From positions 6,262,001 through 6,326,000 of the forward strand of contig BSBN01000860.1 of NCBI GenBank assembly GCA_027924645.1: DNA of 64,000 nucleotides, given 5' to 3'. The notes beneath the pieces are model-generated. The model ran no database searches. It was not told the DNA's origin and saw nothing but the letters and a program-made list of their open reading frames with translations. Both the position numbers and the translations under genes were made by a program. This stretch comes from Cunninghamia lanceolata (taxonomy: Eukaryota > Streptophyta > Pinopsida > Cupressales > Cupressaceae). Numbering within the stretch: the first letter of the stretch is position 1; each line of letters starts with the position of its first letter. Shown in pieces: positions 35,701-45,729 of the stretch.

Positions 35701-35848
35701 TGTAAACCCTAATGTCTTCGGTATGTAAAACTCCGTGGGGAACACTAGAGAAGGCTCCTAGTGGATCTACCTCCAATGATTTGTAGGGATGTTTCTTGAA
35801 TGAGGGGCGAGGTCTATCAGAGATCTTAACTATGTTTGGAGTAGCCAT
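32765..35848 (-). CDS. Element C ORF2: intact 1027-residue protein of unknown function
   Basis: A single open frame starts MATPNIVKISDRPRPSFKKH and ends at residue 1027, with no internal stop. It is the longest intact ORF in the window. Residues 1-400 look folded and include WLDRPCKITKEAIRAVTGL (about 117-135), a hydrophobic stretch TLIVCLFFYFMNELPG (242-257) and DTDQCLMEAVEPRTVW (324-339). Residues 415-510 are basic/acidic low complexity with nuclear-localisation-like clusters (KKQKKKG, KRSKTK). The rest is helical and charged, with likely coiled coils near the C-terminus. It has no reverse transcriptase, integrase, protease or zinc finger motifs. It replaces pol in this element. The ITxxAIxxVxGL segment recalls the plant-transposon-protein-type domain in other pol-less plant retroelements, a weak comparison. 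It may be a structural, nuclear-import or transposition-helper protein; this is inference. Confidence 0.85.
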   Translation of the reverse strand: MATPNIVKISDRPRPSFKKHPYKSLEVDPLGAFSSVPHGVLHTEDIRVYIHASIEEFGEFKLRDLYHKQLIDNAFELKPEYKDIQKKQFEQFIHFPCFEEDEWVRYVLSRMHDNFLWLDRPCKITKEAIRAVTGLYSSGGVPILKSVKNNIVTEATGSKFDKRAMTIEDISNPDIKYASMIIGYKIYHSSRENSVSGTAVYTAYEMLRKNAKYDLCELLLSQLMENIQKIKKDKKNSFKYGTLIVCLFFYFMNELPGTSGWVWQNDKPVAVQIRDYLHGLGDAKARNTALWGYFKNFQSMMQARERIPQSLIEKYKDSVCFMVDTDQCLMEAVEPRTVWIMPMGYEVDEQIVELHVQHMLSQPRDPKAERFGTFEELSVKIHVELREPEIKRKVRKEVEHIAQGLGISKEALDASREKRRKAEEEEKSKESAPVEAPTRTRSSKRPAPPTTKSSKPEVQASGKRSKTKATRAYGSQKDEEETESDEGVREVKKQKKKGSGKPSTGQDKDEMAEVTVEKPTLSLESIIKSVTVDGNLQPMTESYDDFSEADQKTLQEATVKYLNIYNKAFIEIISLIPKSLEKEMEVRKNNAHAKDLEIWEQIAIQLYPQIDPKTMNIIFKDCKDEFRSKARMNQLMLGETDKVAQETEEILRKAFKRFNLPVVEDLGTETAEDLGPSAPEEVAHEQTSISPPVSPTVSGSKEEEQLQEKEAVVKDKEVDSSKTAEEKKHLSPARDTAQTVQQFLSKETLEIDEPELLKGPFDFDSLSPVQTMKIASFANAKANEKLLKSHMEDCELIEATSGVLVKIMPSIQIDPTASTSGNLKTLVSSVDTHFDSLEKSAEEKVQKEFLDKRFLEILELISKDRKIVSIGIRSLENALKDGGDIYKFCISWSKATAAFDKKIKEEQDKLQSLSQSFDPLSSSIINQECQTIAVLNEIKNLEKERKNITNRMGELRRIIIPKLETMHEAISDAQTTAQTKDPTDLKRAEAFAFLLSGHISILDRMKQSWATEMIQLQTSFADILQYM

Positions 35849-36501
35849 TCTTCAAAGATTTGCAGTGAGGTAATGAAAAATGGAGAATACCTTATGCGCC
35901 TTCGGTTTGCACGGAGTGGTTGGATTGATTTCTTTATGCAATAGCTTCGGCAGGAGATCCTTGGTGTGCTTGATGAACCTTGTTGCAGAGCTCCACTTTT
36001 CGCTTCTTCTCGAGTGCAGAATGAGCAAATGACCTTTGAGAAATCCCTTAAATTGCTCCGCGAACCCTAATATCTGTCTGCAATAAATGCTTCACCTACA
36101 TCATTCCGGTTTGCCTTGTCTGGATAGTTTGGAGTATCCCGGATTAGTCCTGATCTGTGGATATCATCCGGATCTTTCAATCATGAATGAATCGAGGTAA
36201 CATATTGCAAGAACATCCCAAACACTCTGTCCAATCCGCAGAACAAGATAGTGCATTTCCGGATTTTTCCGGATCTTTTTGTAATCCTTTATCATACCGG
36301 AGCATCTCCCTAAACAGGTCTTATTTGATCGATCACAGCTTCTTCATAACTCCATGCGGACCTCTGAAAACTTGACTGAAGTATCTCAAGACTCATATCT
36401 ACAAACCCTTTGATCCGCATCTTGTGCCACATCCGGCACCACTTGTTTGGCTGGGGGAACAAGATTTTCTTTGAGTCTCCCCCTGAGCCTGAGCTCACTT
36501 T
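35849..36501 (-). other. Element C inter-ORF spacer
   Basis: 653 bp separate ORF1 and ORF2. No further ORF of note. The distance suggests ORF2 is expressed from a spliced or separate transcript rather than as a fusion. Splice sites could not be pinned down. Confidence 0.45.
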
Positions 36502-37680
36502 TTAATTTCCGGAAGAAATATCAGCACCAGAGTCTGGTGCGGATCCAACCTCTACATTCTCTGAACTTTTCTTCACCCAAATCTTGCTCATCTGATTCCT
36601 AACCTCATCCGCATTCATCTTTTGTTTACCCTTGTCTTGATTCTGATTATACACCGGACCTCTTTTGTTCTGATTCTTGTTTCTGCAAACTTTAGCATTA
36701 TGACCGGACCTATTGCAGATTTGGCAAATAACATTTCTTTGCATGTTTGACTGATATCCTCTTGATCTGCATTGATTAGCCATATGACCTACTCTATTGC
36801 ATGTGAAGCATCTACCTTTGAATGATTTGTTTACTTGCATACTTCTGCATTCATGGGATTTGTGTCCATACCTTTTGCAGTTGAAGCACTGTCCGGAGAA
36901 GGATGAATTAATCTGATTCATTCTCATTCTGCACTGATTAGCTTTGTGACCAAAGTGGTTGCAGCTGTGGCAGTATCCATTGAAGGATGGATATCTTTGA
37001 GCATTTGGCTGTCTTACCGGAGGTCTTCTAGGCCTGCTCCTTGGATTTTCTGATCCAAGATTCTTCTGACCGGATCCGGAGCTTTCTCCTTTCTCATATC
37101 CCAAACCATACTTGTCATCTGTCCTCTTTTGACTTCCAAGAAGAACTTCAAGTTGAGCAGAACTTATCTTGAATTTCTCTTTATATTCATTTGCTGTTTG
37201 AAGGTCTCTTTTGAGAGAGACAATTTGATCCTCAAGTTTTCCTTCATTATCTTTGGCATCTTCAAGATCAGATTCAAGATGTCTGATAATCCTGTCCATC
37301 TGGTGGCATTCTTCTGATTTTTCTTTAAGAGATTGTCTTAGATTGTCTTCAGCCTTTCTTTTTTCTTCAATCTCTTGAGTAAACTTTATAGTTCCTGATT
37401 CCATTTCATGTCTTAACATAATGACTTCTTTTGATAACTTTTCACATAACTTGGTTTGCTCAGTCAATTCTTCATTTGTATTGCTTTCTTCACTTTGTCT
37501 TGCCAACTGTTGAAGCAGCTCCTTTCTCTTTTTCATGGAGAGACTTAATTTGTCTTTTAATTCTCTCATGAATTCATCAGCCTGTTTGAGTCTTTCCTTT
37601 AATTCACTAACTTCAGAATTCGACTGTTCAAGATCCTCAAGAGCAGTCTTGAGTTGCTCCCTTAAACCATATGCATCCAT
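36502..37680 (-). CDS. gag: Element C ORF1: gag-like coiled-coil protein with four CCHC zinc knuckles
   Basis: The intact 392-residue ORF has its ATG 66 bp inside the 5' LTR. Residues 1-175 are a heptad-rich coiled coil (LKERLKQADEFMRELKDK). A copia-gag-like signature LLGSQKRTDDKYGLGYEKG lies at 180-198. Four knuckles follow: C237-C240-H245-C250, C265-C268-H273-C278, C291-C294-H299-C304 and C319-C322-H327-C332. The usual UBN2-type capsid half of SIRE-like copia gag is missing, so this is the C-terminal half only. It ends with DSGA (383-386) just before the stop, which may be a protease active-site remnant. Likely role: nucleic-acid binding and packaging. Confidence 0.85.
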   Translation of the reverse strand: MDAYGLREQLKTALEDLEQSNSEVSELKERLKQADEFMRELKDKLSLSMKKRKELLQQLARQSEESNTNEELTEQTKLCEKLSKEVIMLRHEMESGTIKFTQEIEEKRKAEDNLRQSLKEKSEECHQMDRIIRHLESDLEDAKDNEGKLEDQIVSLKRDLQTANEYKEKFKISSAQLEVLLGSQKRTDDKYGLGYEKGESSGSGQKNLGSENPRSRPRRPPVRQPNAQRYPSFNGYCHSCNHFGHKANQCRMRMNQINSSFSGQCFNCKRYGHKSHECRSMQVNKSFKGRCFTCNRVGHMANQCRSRGYQSNMQRNVICQICNRSGHNAKVCRNKNQNKRGPVYNQNQDKGKQKMNADEVRNQMSKIWVKKSSENVEVGSAPDSGADISSGN

Positions 37681-37733
37681 TTGAAATCCCAGATCTTCCT
37701 CAAGCTGTTAGGCTCTATTAGGAGGAACTTAGC

Positions 37734-37745
37734 TCTGATACCAAT
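37734..37745 (-). promoter_or_regulatory. Element C primer-binding site (tRNA-iMet)
   Basis: On the minus strand TGGTATCAGAGC lies one base inside the 5' LTR, a perfect initiator tRNA-Met match. It fixes the element as minus strand. Confidence 0.92.
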
Positions 37746-37746
37746 T

Positions 37747-38835
37747 GTTGATAACTAAGAGGGGGGGTGAATCAGTTATCCTAATTATTTCCTTTATTGA
37801 ACTTTCCTTTTAATTGATGCAGCATAAAATCAAACACAAAACATTAATCATGAAATAAGAAACACATGACATAGTATTTTTGACGTGGAAACCCTGTTAA
37901 GGGAGAAAACCACGGGGTGATTAACCCAAAATTATTCTCTATTAGAAGAATAGGAAATTACAAAAATGGCACTTGCCAATTAGGGCTCACTGCCCGAGCA
38001 CACTGCTCACAAGAGGCCCACTGCCTACAAGAAGACACACTGTCTACAAAGTGATGAGAATCACAGTCTTGAACTGATTGGAAGCATCTGCATATGCTGG
38101 AGTTCAGTTCCGGTTAGGCTCAGTACACTGATCTGCTGCACTTCATCTTTCCTCTGTTCTTTATTCTGCTATCTTTCACATACCGGATCCTTTTTGCTAC
38201 CTCTGCTCTTTTTCTGGACTTCTTCGCATATATCTCCACAACAACACCACCTTCACAACTAAATCCATCCTCTATATATATCCGCACAAGTAATTTCATC
38301 ACCTTTCTAGTCGGCATCCAGAACAGTCTAGTTTCTTATAAACTTTCATTCTCTCGGCTGAATCCTTCCTCACCAAGCAATGCGGATCAAGCATATACTT
38401 GTAGATATCATTAATCATGTCGGCCAAACATGATTCATGCCTTCACAACCTCTGTCATCAATAGTAACCCATCCGGAAAGCAGTCTGATATTCTGCCAGT
38501 CAGTTCTTCCTCTGTTTTCACTGTCTCTCAGGAATCCGGTACTCAACCATTCATATCTTTTTCTTTGTCCATCACCGGAGGCTAAATCCTTGGAATATAC
38601 CACTCAAGGTAGTCCTCTTGACTTCCCCAAATCCGCACTGCACCAAGACACTTCCTCTGAGAGATCCGGACCAATCTGTCGGACCTTGCCACATGCTCTG
38701 TTCTTCTTCACCGGACCACAACATTCTTTATTCTGATTTCCGGTAGAGACACATCATGACTTGCGGATATGTGGGATGACCTTTGTTGCCATCAATGACA
38801 ACAACCATGAATCCATATAGTGTCTCTTGCCAACA
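37747..38835 (-). repeat. Element C 5' LTR (right copy)
   Basis: 1089-bp copy of 31440-32530, followed by the CAGGA target duplication at 38836-38840. Confidence 0.92.
38273..38281 (-). promoter_or_regulatory. Element C LTR TATA-like box
   Basis: An alternating TATATATAT run within the 5' LTR in minus orientation is a candidate core promoter. The 3' LTR has the same run at 31968-31976. Confidence 0.45.
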
Positions 38836-39015
38836 CAGGAATGGTGATTAAATGTGATTCTATGATCAAGGGAAAAGTTTGAAAATTAGGATGGCCAAAA
38901 CATGATATGAATATGTCACACATATGACTAAAGTGAGGTTTTGTGTTGGATAGCATATTCGTTGAAATGATATAATTGGTGCACTAAACATTATTTACTA
39001 TGTTGTGTATTATAG

Positions 39016-39087
39016 GGGCCAAACGAGGCCATGGTAACAGATCGTGTCATATCAAATGAGGACACAACGGATGAAGCGAGACATCAG
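39016..39087 (+). pseudogene. 72-bp exon of unknown CACTA-carried gene
   Basis: Acceptor TATTATAG and donor CAG|GTACTC flank 24 open codons (GPNEAMVTDRVISNEDTTDE, then ARHQ). The length is a multiple of three, so it would keep frame. It lies between the nested elements C and F, in the same orientation as the exons at 31192 and 45574. Confidence 0.4.
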
Positions 39088-39232
39088 GTACTCAAATTTT
39101 GACTTAACTTAGGAAAAAATGATCTAATGGCATTTTGTGATACGTCCATTTTTTCATGGTATTATTGAAATTTATAATGTATTATCCAATCTTGATATAA
39201 ATTAATGCATGTTGATTATTTTAGATGGAGAT

Positions 39233-39681
39233 TGTTAGAATCTGAAAAGATTATTAACCCAGGAAACTAGTGCAAAGAATAGATATCTAAACTATGAATG
39301 CAAATGATACGAAATCAAAATAGCAACATAGAGTTAGTCTCCAAGAGAGTAATGCAAATGCTAGAAGCAAAATAGCATTAAGAGGATGCAAAAGCAAAAG
39401 ATGTCAAATACAAGCCAGGTAGCATGCTTATATAGACTAGGAAGAGGGAGGAGGTGGCAACACCGACCAATGAGGAGCAACCATCTATCGGACTAAAGAT
39501 AGCAAAGTATTTTCCCAAGATAGCTAATGGATGCTCACATGTAGGAAGGTGACACCTCGCAACCACTCACCTAATAAGACATGCTTTATTAACCTAAGAG
39601 AGATTAATACAAGTGTAGAAAAAACCTAGGAATATAGGGAAAAATAAATAACCCAACTAGGAAATAAAACTTACATTAACA
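39233..39681 (-). repeat. Element F 3' LTR (left copy)
   Basis: 449 bp, TGTTAGAATC to TTAACA on the plus strand. GAGAT precedes it. Confidence 0.92.
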
Positions 39682-39690
39682 CCCCCCATA
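39682..39690 (-). promoter_or_regulatory. Element F polypurine tract
   Basis: On the minus strand TATGGGGGG abuts the 3' LTR. Confidence 0.75.
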
Positions 39691-39875
39691 AGCGAAGCTT
39701 AGGTGGATGTAGAAATGGGTCCTGACAAATCAAGCCTAATGAGGTACCCATGTACATAAAATTCCCCCCCAAAATAGAGAGAGAAGAGACCCCCCCAAGG
39801 TAGAGAGAGTCAAGACTCCGAGTGAGAGGAAGAAGCCCCCCCAAAAGATGAAGCATCCCGCACCCCCAGCAAAGC

Positions 39876-42800
39876 TCACAAATGAAGGAACTTGCTCTCA
39901 GTGAAGGGTTTGGTGAAGATATCAGTAAGCTGCTTGGATGTCAGATGGTAGCGAAGGTCGATGACATGGCCATGGATGAGCTCCCGGATGTAGTGCATGT
40001 GGACCTCTATGTGTTTGGTCCGCAGATGATGGACCGGATTCCGTGAGATCTGAATGGCACTCTGGTTGTCACAAAATATGACTGATGGCCATCTGATCTA
40101 GATACCAAACTCAGTGAGAAGATTTTGAAGCCAAATGGCCTCAGTAGTAGCATTCATAGCCCCCTGATACTTGGCCTCAGTAGAAGATAGAGCAATAGCA
40201 GATTGCTTCTTGCTCGACCAACAAACAGGACCTGAACCAAGTGAGAAGCTGTAACCTGAAGCAGACTTGCGATCCTGAGAATCACCCACCCAATCTGAAT
40301 CTATGTAGCCCACCAAGTCAAGCTCAATACCCACTGCGTAGTGAATCCCAAAACTGTGAGAACCCTGAATGTAGTGAAGGATCTGCTTGGCTGCTTTCCA
40401 GTGCAGCTCATGAGGCTCCTGCATAAATCGAGAGACCATGCCTACAGCATATGAAATGTCAGGTCTCGTATGAGTTAGATAAATGAGACTCCCAACAAGT
40501 TGTCGGTACAAAGTGCCATCAACAAGTGGAGAAGAACATTGAGCCTCAAGTTTGACTCCAGAAAGAAAGGGAGTCAGATCAGGCTTACAGTCAGCCATAT
40601 GAAACCTCAAGAGCAAATCTAGAGCATACTTGGACTGGTTGATGGTGATCCTGGAAGCAGACTAGTAGATCTTAATCCTAAGAAAGTAATGCAACAAGCC
40701 CAAGTCAGTCATCAAAAACCTGTAATGAAGGGTAGTTTTGACAGCCCCAATGGTGGATGAAGAACTCCCTGTGATCAGTAAGTCATCAACATACAGAACC
40801 AAAAATAGGAGTGAATTAGCTTGCTGCAAAATGTAGACATTGGGATCATAATGGCACCGAGTAAACCCAACTGATAGAAGGAAGGAGTCCATCTTAGCAT
40901 ACCAGGCCCGAGGAGCCTGTTTGAGGCCATAGAGAGACTTCCGAAGATAGCACACAAGTGAAGAATCCTGAAGGAACCCCTATGGCTACTCCATGTATAT
41001 CTCCTCCTAAAGGTCACCGTGAAGAAAAGCACTCTTCACATCCATCTGGTGTACTTCCCAACGATTAGCTGTAGCAATGGCAAGAACAAGTCGGATGGAA
41101 TTCATTCGGGCAATTGGCGCAAAAGTCTCAGAGTAGTCAATCCCAGGAACCTGGGAGAATCCTTTGGCGACCAAGAGAGCCTTATACTTGTCAACCGACC
41201 CATCTGCTGCAAATTTTGTTTGATAGATCCACTTACATCGAACAGGTTTTCTTCTATTAGGAAGAGGGACAAGATCCCAAGTGTGGTTCCTCATCAAGGA
41301 ACTATACTCCTCCTGCATAGTTGTATCCCACTTAGGAATACCAGAAGCCTCATGAAAAGACTATGGATCTGAGGTAGTAGCAATGAAGACATGTGGAGCA
41401 TCCTGGAACTGTGAACGAGTTTGCCTGGTGTCTGATGGATCCCCAACCCAATCACCTGCAAACTGCAAGGTCTGTCTAGCCCAAAGTGGACCAGAAGATG
41501 GAGAATCTGGAGGAGAATCATCAACCTCTGAATGATGACTAGGAGAGGAAGGAGGTGAGTCCTCTGAATCACTCTCTACATCGGAAGTGGAGGTAGAAGA
41601 CTACTCAGGTGAATCTGACTCATCAGAAGATCTGTCATGTATCCCAAGTGACTCCAATGTCAAAGTAGGAGTTGGAGAAGTGATAGAAAGTGAGCTCGAA
41701 GAGCCCTCCTCAAACTAAACACTCCTCTTAATGAACAACTCATGTGTAGTAGGGTGGAGCAACTGATAACCCTTCACACCATCAGGATAACCTACAAATA
41801 TGCAAGGTCTGCTCTGCGGATCCAAGGCCTTGCGTTTCTCTGTAGGAATGTGGGCCCATGAAGGAGAACCAAAAACTTGAAAGTGCTTAACTGATGGTTT
41901 CCGACCGCTCCAAGCTTCAAAAGGAGTGACTCCCTTCAAGGCTCAGTGAGGAACACGGTTCTGGATATAACAAGCATAGTTAATGGCCTCTGCCCAATAC
42001 TGTGGTGCAAGTGATCTAGAGTGAATCATGCAGTTCGCCATTTCCTTCAAGGACCTATTCTTCCGTTCTGCAACACCGTTCTGCTGAGGATTGTATGGAA
42101 TTGAATGCTGCAAATCAATCCCCTCTGAAGTGCAAAACCTCTCAAACCGATGGTTGACATACTCACCACCATTGTCAGTGCGCAAAACTTTGAAGGCTTT
42201 GTTGGATTGCTTCTCTACAAAAGATTTGAAGTCTTGAAAATGATCAAATACCTCTAACTTCTGTTTGAGAAAGTACACCCAAGTATTTCGAGAAAAGTCA
42301 TCAATGAATGTGAGGACATATCTAGCTCTGCTAAAAGAAGGATACTGAAATGGACCAGCCAAATCACTATGAACTAACTCCAGTATCTATGAAGCTCTCC
42401 ATGCCTTACCTTTGTCAAACTTTTCCTTAGGATGCTTATCAAGAATGCAACCTTGGCAAACACCACCTGAAAATTGAACTGAAGGCAACCCTGTGACCAT
42501 GCTCTGCTGGTTGAGCTGTTGCAAGTAGTGAAAGTTAAGATGGCCAAACTGCTCATGCCATAATCTACTCACATCATTAGAATGAGTGAGCAAAACAGTC
42601 GAAGGAGGATCAGAAACAAAGTGAGAAAATAGATAGAGCCGTGACTGATGATCTACTCTCCCAACTGCAACTGTAGAAACATTGTGCAACTCACGAATCT
42701 CCACTGAATTAGGAGTGAACTCAACCCGCTTGCCTGAACCTGTGTGAGTGATCTGGTATACTGATAGGAGATTAGTTGATAATGAAGGCACACAAAGAAC

Positions 42801-43958
42801 ATTATGGAATGTGCCATCCCCCACATCAATAGACCCTCTCCCACACACCTCAATAGGAGTGTTATCACCCATCAAAATAGAAGGCATAGTACACGACTCT
42901 ACGGATGCAAGTTCTTCCTTAGATGAAGCCATGTGGTGTGAAGCACCTGAATCAAGAACCCAAGTGGATGGTGAAGAAGCAACTGCAACAAGGGCCTTGC
43001 CCTTTCCTTTCCCCTTGCTGTTTTCTTTTGCCTTATTAGACCCCTCATTAGAACTCTGTTTGACAGACTCAGGAACACTGATATTATTCTTCTCAAGAAT
43101 GTGTGTCAAGTGATCAATTTGTTTCTTCAGACATTTATGTTCATCATGACCGGGTCTTTTACAATAGGCACATTGGACCCTCTCTTTCTTAGGCTTGTCG
43201 CCCTTGGAATATTGGGTCTCATTAGTTGCTTTTGAAGCAACTGTTATCTGATCCTTCTTCTCCTTGCTATTCTTTTGTTTCTTATCCTTACTATTATTGT
43301 TACTACTTTGTCCTTTCTGTTCTTTTGTGCCTTGGTTAGCAGCCAAGGCATGTGACTTAGAGGACTTAAGAGTGCCCATCTGGATTAGCTTGTCCTGTTC
43401 CTGAGTGAGATTGACAGCAAAATCATCTAAAGATGGCATGGTGAATTGAGTACCAAGTGCACCCTTAGTAGCATAGAAAGTAGAAACAAACACAGAATAT
43501 TCTGAACTTAGCTTAGAGAGAATACTAAGAATAAGTTGTTCATCTTTCTTTCCAATTCCACATTGTTTTAACTACTGCCTTAGTGATTTCAATTTGGTGA
43601 AGAAATCCTGGATTGTGTTGAAATTGCCTGGACTTAAACTAATTAGTTCATTTTCCAACATATGACCCCTCATTGAATCTTGTGTGCCAAATAGTGTTTC
43701 TAGCTTTGTCCAGATTTCATTTGGTGTATTCAAAGACTCAATGTGAAAGAGCAAATCAGGAGAAACAGACAAACACAATGTTCCATACGGCTCATCACAT
43801 TTGTTAAACCACTTAGGCTTATCTTCATCTTTACCAGGTTCAGTTTCAAGTCCCATAGTTATCCTATTTAATCCAGCTTTCTTTAAGTGAATTGTCATGC
43901 ATGATTTCCACTCAAAGTAATTGTATGGAGTTAGGATGGGTAGATTTGTTTGATCCAT
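39876..43958 (-). pseudogene. gag-pol: Element F gag-pol polyprotein, single frame with ten TAG and one TGA
   Basis: The ATG at 43958 starts MDQTNLPILTPYNYFEWK and the natural TGA is at 39878-39876, giving 1361 codons in one phase. Order: gag capsid region; nucleocapsid knuckle CAYCKRPGHDEHKC; protease WVLDSGASHHMA with catalytic DSG intact; GAG-pre-integrase LWHEQFGHLNF; integrase FIDDFSRNTWVYF, LRTDNGGEY and PQQNGVAERKN (D, D, E residues visible); reverse transcriptase KSAFLHGDL and intact LYVDDLL; RNase H IDSDWVGD, SSTEAKY and FCDN. Internal stops read TAG on the minus strand at plus positions 43572, 42387, 41715, 41601, 41361, 41007, 40986, 40980, 40662 and 40098, and TGA at 41943. Several fall where Gln is conserved. 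Confidence 0.92.
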
Positions 43959-45106
43959 GATGAAGAAATGTAGAGAAGAAGTGCTGAAAAGAAGAGAACC
44001 CAACCAAGACAACCCCCCCTTTTCACTCAATCAAAGAAACCCCCCAAGAAAATATGATTTGGCACTTTATATTAGTGCGTTTACAACTGCCACTAGTAAG
44101 AAATACTAAGTGGTCTTGATTTCAATGCATTACAAAACCCTCATGAAGAGCATATGTTAAAAATACAACTTTGACACAATACTTAGAGAAATAAATAGCA
44201 CCACTGCAATCTATTCGAAAAATCATGCACTTTCAAAAAAAGAATTACCTCGATACGAGGTCGTATGTGAAAGTTATGATCCTCCGAAGTTCTCAAAACG
44301 AGAACTGTGCAATGTCACAACTGAGAATCTGCAATTTCTAAAAAATATTGGCATCAAAATCAAAAAATGACTGCACTAGTGCATAGAGAACAAAAAAATA
44401 GCCAAAATAAAAAAAAATTCGTGGGAAAAGGAGTCTATATGAGCAAGAACGGAGCATTTGAAAACTGTCTTCAAAACTGCAGTTGCCAACGGAGAGGGGT
44501 CCTACTGTAGCTTTCTAAGTGCATTTCTACAAAATATACAAACTACATGCAAAAACAGAAAGATACCTAGATGGTTTTTCTGTGCTGCGAACAAAACCCA
44601 GAAGGCGTTTTTCTTGCAAATACACAGATAATGTTGCTCCAGTGTAAACAGAATGCCTTTAGGTACAAAAAATGACCCTAGCAACCAAAAAATGACATGG
44701 AAAGGCTGAATCAGATGTTGGAACCTACAATATTGATTCAAAAGACCAACTATGCAAGTTGGTTGTTAGATTTGAACTCGAAACCTCGGTTCCGTAACTA
44801 TGTATGATGATCTCCGATTTTGGTGAAACGAAAGCCAAATCTGACTTTCTCAAGCCTCCTGGACACGTTGGAATAGCTATAAATGCTGCCAGTATAACCA
44901 GAAATGCTGCAATCACCCATATTTCATAAAACACATGTGCAACCCCAGAGATTAAAAAAGTTTCCGTCACACTTTTTTGATTCTCAAGATCATCCAAAGA
45001 TGCAAGAGAAGAGCATACTGGGTTTTTTGAAAACCTGCAATAATATTTATTACCCCCCCGAATCTCTCAAATATGGAAACTAAAATCTACTCTTGCACAT
45101 AGAATA

Positions 45107-45118
45107 GCTCTGATACCA
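45107..45118 (-). promoter_or_regulatory. Element F primer-binding site (tRNA-iMet)
   Basis: On the minus strand TGGTATCAGAGC immediately adjoins the 5' LTR. Confidence 0.92.
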
Positions 45119-45568
45119 TGTTAGAATCTGAAAAGATTATTAACCCAGAAAACTAGTGCAAAGAATAGATATCTAAACTATGAATGCAAATGATACGAAA
45201 TCAAAATAGCAACACATAGTTAGTCTCCAAGAGAGTAATGCAAATGCTAGAAGCAAAATAGCATTAAGAGGATGCAAAAGCAAAAGATGTCAAATACAAG
45301 CCAGGTAGCATGCTTATATAGACTAGGAAGAGGGAGGAGGTGGCAACACCGACCAATAAGGAGCAACCATCTATCGGACTAAAGATAGCAAAGTATCTTC
45401 CCAAGATAGCTAATGGATGCTCACATGTAGGAAGGTGACACCTCGCAACCACTCACCTAATAAGACATGTTTTATTAACCTAAGCGAGATTAATAGAGGT
45501 GTAGAAAAAACCTAGGAATATAGGGAAAAATAAATAACCTAACTAGGAAATAAAAACCTACACTAATA
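45119..45568 (-). repeat. Element F 5' LTR (right copy)
   Basis: 450 bp, matching 39233-39681 with about 13 substitutions and one indel by eye. GAGAT follows. Confidence 0.92.
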
Positions 45569-45573
45569 GAGAT

Positions 45574-45729
45574 TGGAGCAAATGTAGAGCCTGAACATTC
45601 AACTAGCAAAAGAAAAAGATATGTATGTGGACGTGGACCTAAAATTGTTAAATCACATAGATGACAGTGGGTGGAAGAGGATATGACAATGGATCCTACA
45701 GACACAACAAATGATTGCACTAAACAAGA
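45574..45729 (+). pseudogene. Exon of unknown CACTA-carried gene (downstream exon copy)
   Basis: With element F and one GAGAT removed, the acceptor TTTTAG at 39219-39224 leads into this stretch (ATGGAGAT joined to TGGAGCAAATG). It encodes KRYVCGRGPKIVKSHR, a TGA, then QWVEEDMTMDPTDTTND, and a donor-like GAG|GTTGG follows at 45729. It is homologous to the exon at 31192-31439 (KSQRGKWVEIDMTIEYADT). No family is recognised; the CGRG segment is AT-hook-like at best. Confidence 0.45.

Larger units (their letters stand above)
31440..38835 (-). mobile_element. Element C: young, pol-less LTR retrotransposon with gag-like ORF and 1027-aa unknown ORF
   Basis: Near-identical LTRs (31440-32530 and 37747-38835; about seven substitutions and one indel by eye over 1.09 kb) are flanked by the 5-bp duplication CAGGA (31435-31439 and 38836-38840). 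The tRNA-iMet primer site on the minus strand (37745-37734) and polypurine tract next to 32530 show minus-strand transcription. Two intact ORFs occur: a gag-like ORF1 (37680-36502) and ORF2 (35848-32765). No protease, integrase or reverse transcriptase is present in the 5.2-kb interior, so mobilisation must rely on another element. It inserted into CACTA cargo sequence. Confidence 0.93.
39233..45568 (-). mobile_element. Element F: full-length Ty1/copia retrotransposon, minus strand
   Basis: LTRs at 39233-39681 and 45119-45568 are flanked by the 5-bp duplication GAGAT (39228-39232 and 45569-45573). The primer site is at 45118-45107 and the polypurine tract abuts 39682, so it runs on the minus strand. 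LTRs differ at about 14 of 450 positions by eye (about 3%). One gag-pol frame spans the interior in a single phase, broken only by stop codons. It is nested in CACTA cargo sequence directly after a splice acceptor-like TTTTAG. Confidence 0.95.

Noticed and set aside
32132..38736. Short ORFs inside the element C LTRs (62-99 codons, duplicated in both copies)
   Set aside because: Their duplication follows only from the LTR identity. No conserved domain, and they lie in the regulatory repeat.
1801..45118. tRNA genes at the TGGTATCAGAGC sites
   Set aside because: Only 12 bases match tRNA-iMet and each lies beside an LTR; they are primer-binding sites.
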